Positions 22,798-28,507 of a stretch of 28,507 nucleotides of DNA are shown here, piece by piece. The notes below the pieces were generated by a model. It had not been told where the DNA came from. It made no database searches and saw only the letters and a list, made by a program, of their open reading frames with translations. The stretch is taken from assembly GCA_900550105.1 (NCBI GenBank), contig URQW01000037.1, positions 1 to 28,507 on the forward strand. The letters are read 5' to 3'. A program made the translations under genes and the position numbers. Within the stretch, counting starts at the first letter, position 1, and each line of letters opens with the position of its first letter. The DNA comes from an uncultured Pelosinus sp. GTDB taxonomy: Bacteria > Bacillota > Negativicutes > UMGS1260.

Positions 22798-23907
22798 CTA
22801 TTTCATAAACAACAGCATCGTTGCCGTTTGATTAATATGACCGATATAGGCTTCACCGTAAGTACTAAACCCGATTGTTGGTATATTCGTAAAAATCTGA
22901 CCATATTTATCCATTCGCCCTTCACTTTCCAATTGCAAGGTCCGCAAAATGCAATTAAAGTTCAGTATAGCCAGAATTTCGCCTTTATCTTGCTGCTTTT
23001 CTTTAATAACGCGTGTCGTATCGGCAATAATATCAGTCGATTCTAACACCGACATTTCCATGCCTTCTTTTACATTGCAATAAAAAACGATAGAGCCATT
23101 GTTAACTTGTTGTGGGCTGCGTACATAAGGTTCATCGCCAACCATAAGACCTAAGGGACGACGCATAAAGGACTGATCCGCCATCACTTGCGGCTGTCCG
23201 ACAGCTTCTGCATAAGCTTGAATGGCTGGTTTATGATCAAATTCCATAACGACTCGTTTTTCTTCATCCACTTTAGTCGCAATCAGTTTCGTACCAGTCT
23301 CATAAAAACTTTGTGTTTTTATGAAATCAAAAGAAGCTTTCGGTTTCATCAGTACAAGCAATGCCGCATCTGTATAGGCACGCCCATTGGCAAACACATA
23401 GGTACTGGCAAATTTCAAGTCGTCGCCAGCCGAACCGCCAATAAACGTAACATTCGTAATATTGCCGATGGAGTCCATAATTTTCTCTTCCGCACGGCTC
23501 AGTCCATCGCAAATTACAAGCCCTACATATTTTTCAGGATCGAATTCAATGGCAGGCATACCATAATGTGTACTAAATGCCGCAAAAGCATCAGCTACAT
23601 GATCTTCCGTACTGATTTCCGGCACAATTTCCACTTGAATATCTTCTAATATGTCTGCTGAAAATCCCATTGCTACAAGAGCGCCTTTTGTCATCTTACC
23701 GCTAATAATTTCACCAGAGGTCGTGCAGCCAAAAACAGTAGCATCATGAAAAGCATCCTGCATCGCCGCAGAAATTTCTTGCGGATCATAATTCGAGGAA
23801 GCAAAATAAATCACCACTTTAGGAGCCTTCTCTATTAGCTGGCCTTTAATAGCCTGCACTGCCATTTTCGGTACTTTCTGATCAGAAATTGCGGTCATTA
23901 CTGTCAT
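22798..23907 (-). CDS. FIST domain sensory protein
   Basis: This 369-residue soluble protein has FIST N (about 25-215: VVIYFASSNYDPQEISAAM, FGCTTSGEI, VTFIGGSAGDD, RAYTDAALLVLM) and FIST C (about 220-350: SFYETGTKLIATKVDE, MRRPLGLMVGDEPYVRSP, FNCILRTL, GFSTYGEAYIGHINQTATM). FIST domains are predicted cytoplasmic sensors of small molecules, possibly amino acids, often next to chemotaxis or diguanylate cyclase genes. I choose the ATG at 23907 following GAGGAGG; the in-frame extension upstream has no ribosome binding site. It lies between a 66-residue gene and a sensorless chemoreceptor on the same strand, implying a sensor-transducer pair. Confidence 0.92.
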   Translation of the reverse strand: MTVMTAISDQKVPKMAVQAIKGQLIEKAPKVVIYFASSNYDPQEISAAMQDAFHDATVFGCTTSGEIISGKMTKGALVAMGFSADILEDIQVEIVPEISTEDHVADAFAAFSTHYGMPAIEFDPEKYVGLVICDGLSRAEEKIMDSIGNITNVTFIGGSAGDDLKFASTYVFANGRAYTDAALLVLMKPKASFDFIKTQSFYETGTKLIATKVDEEKRVVMEFDHKPAIQAYAEAVGQPQVMADQSFMRRPLGLMVGDEPYVRSPQQVNNGSIVFYCNVKEGMEMSVLESTDIIADTTRVIKEKQQDKGEILAILNFNCILRTLQLESEGRMDKYGQIFTNIPTIGFSTYGEAYIGHINQTATMLLFMK

Positions 23908-23938
23908 GTTTTTTCCTCCTCTCAATATAGAAAACAAT

Positions 23939-24139
23939 TTATAGGGTAACGCCAAGTTCTTTCGCTACTTGCGTCAGCTTAGCAAGAACAGCCGGATCAT
24001 CCGGCGAATTAACGGTATACTGATCGGGATTGATCCCTTTTAGGACAAGCTTTGTTTTTGTGATTTTTTCCATCGTGGGATTGCCGCTGGCGCGCTGCGC
24101 AATAATCTTATCACACATACTTTTAATCTGACCTGCCAA
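23939..24139 (-). CDS. 66-residue protein, unknown, in the FIST/chemoreceptor operon
   Basis: This small soluble protein (AGQIKSMCDKIIAQRASGNP near the start, ending VAKELGVTL) has one Cys and no membrane segment. It starts at a TTG; of two in-frame TTGs I choose the one at 24139, eight bases after GGAGG, over 24145, which is too close. It ends 31 bases before the FIST gene and shares its strand. I do not recognise the family; the operon context suggests an accessory part of the FIST signalling module. Confidence 0.65.
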   Translation of the reverse strand: MAGQIKSMCDKIIAQRASGNPTMEKITKTKLVLKGINPDQYTVNSPDDPAVLAKLTQVAKELGVTL

Positions 24140-24272
24140 TATCAACGCCTCCTTATTTTTTTGGCTCTGCTTTAGTTTTGTATAAATCTATTTCTTGTTA
24201 TTTTCGTCAAAAAGCGACCTTATCCTGCTGTTTTATTACAAATAATCACATTTTATTTGTAATTTTCCTGAT

Positions 24273-24302
24273 GAAAAAAGCAGGCTGACTCGTCAGCCTG
24301 CT
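24273..24302 (-). terminator. Terminator of the diguanylate cyclase gene
   Basis: AGCAGGCTGAC and GTCAGCCTGCT form a perfect 11-bp stem with a two-base centre, followed on the minus strand by six T residues. It lies five bases after the end of the gene at 24308 and separates it from the FIST operon. Confidence 0.9.
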
Positions 24303-24307
24303 GTAAA

Positions 24308-25522
24308 TTATTCTCGTACACAGTTACGCCCTGCTTCTTTCGCTCGATATAAAGCTGTATCAGCCGCTTTTAGGACTGTCTCCACTTTCTCTTTATTATT
24401 TTTGGCCTGCGCAACCCCCATGCTTACAGTTACATTGAGTTTTTTCCCGGTTCCTTTCCGCTTATTTTTTCCTGTTGAAACAACAAAGGACCGTTTCGCA
24501 ATAGACTCGCGAACCTCTTCTAGTATCGGCAAAGCTTCTTCTAACGTTTTACCAGGAAACAGAACCGTAAATTCCTCGCCGCCATAACGAAAAAACCGCG
24601 CCTTAGAACAATTTTTCATGACACTAGCAATCAGTCGCAACACATCGTCACCCGCATCGTGCCCATAAGTATCATTAAATTTCTTGAAAAAATCAACATC
24701 TACCATAGCAATCGTATAGACGCCTTCTAATTTTTGCAAAGTTTCATTAAGCGAACGCCTGGCAGGAAGCCCCGTTAATTCATCCATATAGGCTTTATAA
24801 TAGTAATCTTGAATTACGGCAACAATAATACTAAGGGCGGCGCCAGTATAAAAAAGTGGCACAGCTTGCGCGTTCTGAAAGAAATGCTGTCCGCAAACCA
24901 CCAGAGCTAGCGCGCCAAAAAAGGCGGCATTAAAGTAAAGACTCGCTTGACGCCGCTGAAAAAAGAGCAAGAGAAAAGCGACAAAAAAAGTAATAAGTGC
25001 AAGATCTGAAAGGGGTGTTCCGGCAAAAGCAGCGATTGTTTTCCCGCCAATGGCCCCAGCAAATTCCCGATCATTCGATAAAAGGACTTCCGCACCGAAA
25101 AAGAGTTCTAGCAGCAATAGCAAAATATATTTTCTACCGCGACTTGATAATACCCCGCGTTCGGCAGCTACTGAAAAAAAGGCAAAATTCAATGGCACTA
25201 GAAAACTCACTAAAGGGTAAGCCGCCTGCATATTCATGGCCCATTCAGCAATTGTTAACACAACTAGCAGAAAGAACGATCGACTACGGCTAAAAACAGC
25301 CGTAATCGTCATGCCAAAACACAAAGTACCATAAGATAAAATCGGCCACGCTTCCCCAATCCCCGCACTCAGCAAGTCTCGCTGATAATAAATAAGAAGA
25401 ATCCCGAAAAAAATAAGCAGCGAGGGACTCGTTAAAGCTGCCAGCAGCTTATGAAGCGCCAACTGCCTTAAACGAAATAAAACTTGTTTTCTATCCACTT
25501 TCGCGGCACGTTTTTTAGCCAT
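24308..25522 (-). CDS. Membrane-bound diguanylate cyclase (GGDEF)
   Basis: This 404-residue protein has an N-terminal membrane domain with about seven hydrophobic segments (roughly residues 20-225) and a C-terminal GGDEF domain (about 240-400) that should make cyclic di-GMP from two GTP. The domain has DELTGLPARR, MVDVDFFKKFNDTYGHDAGD and the active-site RYGGEEF. The inhibitory RxxD site is absent: the residues before RYGGEEF read SKARFF, with Ala where the Asp would sit. I choose the ATG at 25522, which follows GGGAGGGTAGGT; the open frame extends upstream without a ribosome binding site. It is a single gene. The membrane domain is not a family I can name; its ligand is unknown. Confidence 0.9.
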   Translation of the reverse strand: MAKKRAAKVDRKQVLFRLRQLALHKLLAALTSPSLLIFFGILLIYYQRDLLSAGIGEAWPILSYGTLCFGMTITAVFSRSRSFFLLVVLTIAEWAMNMQAAYPLVSFLVPLNFAFFSVAAERGVLSSRGRKYILLLLLELFFGAEVLLSNDREFAGAIGGKTIAAFAGTPLSDLALITFFVAFLLLFFQRRQASLYFNAAFFGALALVVCGQHFFQNAQAVPLFYTGAALSIIVAVIQDYYYKAYMDELTGLPARRSLNETLQKLEGVYTIAMVDVDFFKKFNDTYGHDAGDDVLRLIASVMKNCSKARFFRYGGEEFTVLFPGKTLEEALPILEEVRESIAKRSFVVSTGKNKRKGTGKKLNVTVSMGVAQAKNNKEKVETVLKAADTALYRAKEAGRNCVRE

Positions 25523-25621
25523 ACCTACCCTCCCTGACAACTTGGCAAGACGACGTGTATACTTCGCTATAGAAAACAAAGGCTCCTGCCTGTTATCGCC
25601 TTAAACCGGCTATAAAACGAC

Positions 25622-25661
25622 AAAAATAAAAATAAAGGAGCAAAAGTCCTGCTTTTGCTCC
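25622..25661 (-). terminator. Terminator of the KDPG aldolase operon
   Basis: GGAGCAAAAG pairs perfectly with CTTTTGCTCC around a five-base loop. On the minus strand it runs into TTTATTTTTATTTTT. It lies 36 bases after the aldolase stop. Confidence 0.9.
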
Positions 25662-25697
25662 TCATAGTAACGCCACTAAAAGTAATTTTATGAATTA

Positions 25698-26342
25698 TTA
25701 TGCTCTAGCCTGTTTTACTTTTTCAATCAGATCTTTCGCCCGAGCAGTAATGCCAGCATAATCACCAGTTGCGGCAGGGCCAGTCAAGGCACCGCCAGCG
25801 CCTACGGCAACAGCACCTGCTTTGATCCATTCTCCGACATTATTGGCATCTACGCCGCCTGTTGGCATAAGGTTAATATGCGGCAAGGGACCACGGAGTG
25901 CCTTAATAATTTTAGGTCCAAACAATTCGCCAGGAAATACTTTAATAATGTCAGCACCGGCTTCCATAGCTTCAACAGCGTCACGAACCGTAACGGCGCC
26001 TGGCATAATGGGGATTTGATAACGATTGCATAATTTAATAGCTTCTAAATTTAAGCCCGGCGTAACAACATAACGAGCTCCGCTCAAAATAGCAATACGA
26101 GCTGTTTCCGGATCTAGCACCGTACCAGCGCCAAGAATAATTTCATCTTCACTGTATGTTGCCGCTAATTCTTCCATGACGCGGTGCGCACCAGGCACCG
26201 TAAAGGTCATTTCAATGGCATTTACGCCGCCAGCCAGACAAGCTTCCGTAATCCGTTTCGCTTGATCGGCATTCGCTGCCCGCACAACAGCAACCACACC
26301 TGTATCAGTAATTTTCTTTACAACTAAATGTTTTTTCAACAT
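25698..26342 (-). CDS. eda: KDPG/KHG aldolase
   Basis: This 214-residue class I aldolase cleaves 2-keto-3-deoxy-6-phosphogluconate to pyruvate and glyceraldehyde 3-phosphate (and often 4-hydroxy-2-oxoglutarate to pyruvate and glyoxylate). Family blocks are GVVAVVRA, the catalytic Glu44 in AIEMTF, GAGTVLDPETA, YVVTPGLN, PIMPGAVT and the Schiff-base Lys134 in IIKVFPGELFG, then LMPTGGVDANN. The ATG follows GGGGAGG. It is the last gene of a minus-strand sugar-acid operon behind a 2-hydroxyacid dehydrogenase and an FGGY kinase. The 66-base gap in front of it holds a cre-like sequence. Confidence 0.95.
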   Translation of the reverse strand: MLKKHLVVKKITDTGVVAVVRAANADQAKRITEACLAGGVNAIEMTFTVPGAHRVMEELAATYSEDEIILGAGTVLDPETARIAILSGARYVVTPGLNLEAIKLCNRYQIPIMPGAVTVRDAVEAMEAGADIIKVFPGELFGPKIIKALRGPLPHINLMPTGGVDANNVGEWIKAGAVAVGAGGALTGPAATGDYAGITARAKDLIEKVKQARA

Positions 26343-26398
26343 AATAAATCCTCCCCTTTGCTTGTTACTCGAGACATTTTCCGAAAAGCTTTTTACCT

Positions 26399-26413
26399 AT
26401 GAAAACGCTTACT
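26399..26413. promoter_or_regulatory. cre-like catabolite control site
   Basis: ATGAAAACGCTTACT matches the Bacillota cre consensus WTGNAANCGNWNNCW at every defined position. It overlaps the stop codon of the dehydrogenase gene, 57 bases upstream of the aldolase ATG. CcpA binding here could reduce aldolase transcription by roadblock; whether this organism has CcpA is not visible. Confidence 0.4.
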
Positions 26414-27365
26414 GCGAAACAGGATACCGCGGCGTTTCGCCTTTTAAAACACGGACAACTTCTTCTGCCGCCGTTACACTGCAACGAATAACAGCTTCTT
26501 TCGTATAGGCGCCGCAATGAGGCGTAATAATCACATTAGGCAGCGAAAGCAGCGGATGATCTTCTCCCGGCGGCTCTTGAATCATAGCATCAGCCCCGTA
26601 ACCGGCAATTTGATTTGCCTTTAACGCTTCATACAAATCTTGCTCCACAATTAAATCGCCTCTAGCGGTATTGATCAAAATCGCTGTCGGTTTCATTTTG
26701 GCAATGGTAGCCGCTTGAATCATACCCTTGGTCTCTGGCGTTGCTGGTACATGCAGAGAAATAAAATCAGCTTGTTCATAGATCTCATCTAAAGATACAT
26801 ACTTTGCACCATAAAGATCAATCAACTCTTGTTTTTGCCATAAATCAAAAGCAAGTATCTTCATACCAAAGGCATGAGCTCGTTTAATCACTTCGCTGCC
26901 AATACTACCTGTTCCGACAATTCCTAAGGTTTTACCATAAAGCTCACAGCCCATTACGCGCTGCCAGCCGCCTTCATGAACTTCTTCATTTTGCAGACAA
27001 ACATGGCGCGCTGTGCCTAGCATCAGAGCAAAGACAAGCTCACAAACAGAAATCGTATTCGTTCCCGGCGCTAAAGTAACAGCAATGCCCCGTTCCTTGG
27101 CCGCAGCTACCGCAACCTTGTTATAGCCTACACCGTTTCTGGCAACAACTTTTAAGGTTGGTGCGCCAGCAGCAAGCACCTTTTCAGAAACTTCATCAAG
27201 ACCGACAATAGCCGCATCAACGCCTTGAATAATTTCTGTCATATCCGCTTCGCCCCAAGGGCCGCTACCTGTTCTTATAATCACTTCATGGCCTGCTGCT
27301 GTTAAAAGATCGCGTCCTTCTTGGCAGTTTGCCACAGATCGAGCTGTAATTACTACTCTTGCCAT
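26409..27365 (-). CDS. D-isomer-specific 2-hydroxyacid dehydrogenase (phosphoglycerate dehydrogenase-like)
   Basis: This 318-residue NAD(P)-dependent enzyme is the short form without an ACT domain. It has the dinucleotide loop GIVGTGSIG (about 147-155), catalytic Arg in NTARGDLIVE, Glu in IQEPPGEDHP and His in TPHCGAYT. Such enzymes interconvert 2-oxo and D-2-hydroxy acids. Between an FGGY sugar-acid kinase and KDPG aldolase, a phosphorylated or free 2-keto aldonate is a likely substrate, although a serA-like activity cannot be excluded. I choose the ATG at 27365 because AAGGGGG lies eight bases upstream; a GTG at 27392, directly after the kinase stop, has no ribosome binding site. Confidence 0.9.
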   Translation of the reverse strand: MARVVITARSVANCQEGRDLLTAAGHEVIIRTGSGPWGEADMTEIIQGVDAAIVGLDEVSEKVLAAGAPTLKVVARNGVGYNKVAVAAAKERGIAVTLAPGTNTISVCELVFALMLGTARHVCLQNEEVHEGGWQRVMGCELYGKTLGIVGTGSIGSEVIKRAHAFGMKILAFDLWQKQELIDLYGAKYVSLDEIYEQADFISLHVPATPETKGMIQAATIAKMKPTAILINTARGDLIVEQDLYEALKANQIAGYGADAMIQEPPGEDHPLLSLPNVIITPHCGAYTKEAVIRCSVTAAEEVVRVLKGETPRYPVSQ

Positions 27366-27392
27366 GTTAAGGTCCCCCTTGTATCCAAACAC

Positions 27393-28507
27393 CTAGCCGT
27401 TTTTCTGGAAATTGGCAATATCAGTAAACTCTTTTTGCAAATTCCAATAAACCCGCTCATAAATGTCATAGAGTTTCTTATATTGGTTAGCCGCTTCCAA
27501 GCGCGGCTCATAGGATTTCGTAACCGTTACAAAGTCAGCTGTTGCCGATATATCAGGCAAAATACCTGCCGCCACAAAGCCAAGTACAGCAGCGCCGAAA
27601 GCAGCGCCTTCATTTACGCTAGGAACATTGACTTTTTGATTGAAAATATCTGATAAAATTTGCAGCCATAATGGCGACTTTATGAAGCTACCGCTGACGC
27701 GGATATCTTGAGCTGGACCGACCACTTCCGACAGAGCTTCTAAGATGCTATGCATCCGAAAGCAGATTCCTTCTAGCGTTGCTCTAGCAATATGACTTTT
27801 TGTATGATTCAACGTAAGTCCAAACAGTGTAGCTCTCACATCGCTATTCCAGTTTGGCGCTCGTTCGCCCGCAAAAAACGGCAGTAACAAGAGTCCCTCA
27901 GCGCCGGCAGGAATTTTCGCTGCTTCCGCTGTCATTAAATCATAAGCGTCAACACCCAGTTTTTCTGCAAGCTCAATATCCTTTTGGGCCAGTTGGTCCC
28001 GTACCCAACGTAAAGCAATCCCGCCATTATTAATAGCGCCGCCTAATACCCATACCTGATCTGTCAAATTATAGCACCAGGTGCGACCTTTTGGGTCAGT
28101 CAATGGTTTTTCATGAAGCATCCGGACAGCGCCGCTCGTTCCGATTGTCGCACTAATTTGGCCCGGCCGAACAGCGCCAATTCCTACGTTTACGAGCACG
28201 CCATCACCAGCGCCAATTACAACAGGAATACCACTAGGCAATCCTAACCGTATAGCCGTTTCTTTGTTCAACTTCTGAGTATACGTCGTAGAAACAACAG
28301 GCGGCATATTCGCCTCAGAGACTTTTAAGTAGGCCAAAACCTCTTTATCCCACTCTAGCGCCTGTAGATTATAAAGACCAGAACCACTGGCAATGGATCG
28401 ATCTACAACCCACGCGCCTGTAAAGATCTTAAAGATATAGTCTTTGATCGAACCAAAAAAAGCCGCCTCCTGAAACAGGGTCGGCTTTGCCTGACGTAGC
28501 CAAGCAA
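27393..28507 (-). CDS. gntK: FGGY-family kinase, gluconokinase-like (5' end outside the window)
   Basis: The frame is open from the right edge of the window, so 370 C-terminal residues are visible and the N-terminus lies beyond 28507. A TTG at 28337 is internal. Features of the FGGY fold are FFGSIKDYIFKIFTGAW, SIASGSGLYNL, the IGAGDGVLVNVGIGAV loop with the catalytic-base Asp, SATIGTSGAVRML, FFAGERAPNWNSD and the ATP-site VSGSFIKSPLWLQILSD with NEGAAFGAAVLG. The SIASGSGLYNL and GDG pattern is typical of gluconokinases. It would make 6-phosphogluconate or a related phospho-aldonate. It is followed directly by the dehydrogenase and KDPG aldolase genes, so the operon probably feeds a sugar acid into the Entner-Doudoroff lower branch. 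Confidence 0.88.
   Translation of the reverse strand, partial: AWLRQAKPTLFQEAAFFGSIKDYIFKIFTGAWVVDRSIASGSGLYNLQALEWDKEVLAYLKVSEANMPPVVSTTYTQKLNKETAIRLGLPSGIPVVIGAGDGVLVNVGIGAVRPGQISATIGTSGAVRMLHEKPLTDPKGRTWCYNLTDQVWVLGGAINNGGIALRWVRDQLAQKDIELAEKLGVDAYDLMTAEAAKIPAGAEGLLLLPFFAGERAPNWNSDVRATLFGLTLNHTKSHIARATLEGICFRMHSILEALSEVVGPAQDIRVSGSFIKSPLWLQILSDIFNQKVNVPSVNEGAAFGAAVLGFVAAGILPDISATADFVTVTKSYEPRLEAANQYKKLYDIYERVYWNLQKEFTDIANFQKNG

Overview
The window looks like a chromosomal segment of an anaerobic, motile, low-to-medium GC Bacillota. I infer a Negativicutes/Sporomusaceae-type organism from T-box and Mn-riboswitch control, bacteriohemerythrin, FIST/chemoreceptor genes and c-di-GMP genes, but no rRNA or other marker fixes the taxon. 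Most of it (about 5.5-28.5 kb) has a uniform codon style with strong GGAGG-type ribosome binding sites and hairpin terminators between units. The first ~5.3 kb is visibly more AT-rich and looks acquired.

Left region (1-5.35 kb, all minus strand): a tightly coupled cassette of a DUF262 (GmrS/ParB-like) protein, a HEPN putative RNase and an adenine-N6 DNA methyltransferase. A 15-codon upstream ORF precedes it, in frame with the DUF262 gene. Short words shared by both flanks suggest an inserted unit. Next come an XRE-family regulator with palindromes at its own promoter, a small gene that appears broken by two in-frame stops, and an 85-residue membrane protein. I read the cassette as a candidate, little-described abortive-infection or modification-linked defence system.

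Middle region (5.5-16.8 kb): selO (protein AMPylase); serA (serine biosynthesis) behind a T-box leader whose specifier reads as the serine codon UCC; a bacteriohemerythrin in which one canonical iron-ligand His is Gln; and a two-gene operon of unknown function under a clear yybP-ykoY manganese riboswitch. Then a MocR-type regulator diverges from a class I aminotransferase, followed by an Asp/Glu-type ABC transporter (ATPase, PEB1-like lipoprotein, two permeases) behind an unusual leader of two 50-nt tandem hairpin units, the second of which is an intrinsic terminator.

Right region (16.8-28.5 kb): a PAS-PAS-PucR/CdaR-type regulator; an HD-GYP phosphodiesterase with a degenerate receiver domain, co-transcribed with a chemoreceptor; a convergent operon of a 66-residue protein, a FIST sensor and a membrane-anchored chemoreceptor signalling protein with no sensor domain; a membrane diguanylate cyclase; and a sugar-acid operon of FGGY gluconokinase-like kinase (cut by the window end), 2-hydroxyacid dehydrogenase and KDPG aldolase, with a cre-like site between the last two genes.

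The two observations I rate highest are the Mn-riboswitch operon encoding no recognised Mn exporter and the DUF262-HEPN-methyltransferase cassette. All coordinates come from reading the sequence by eye; no searches or folding programs were run.
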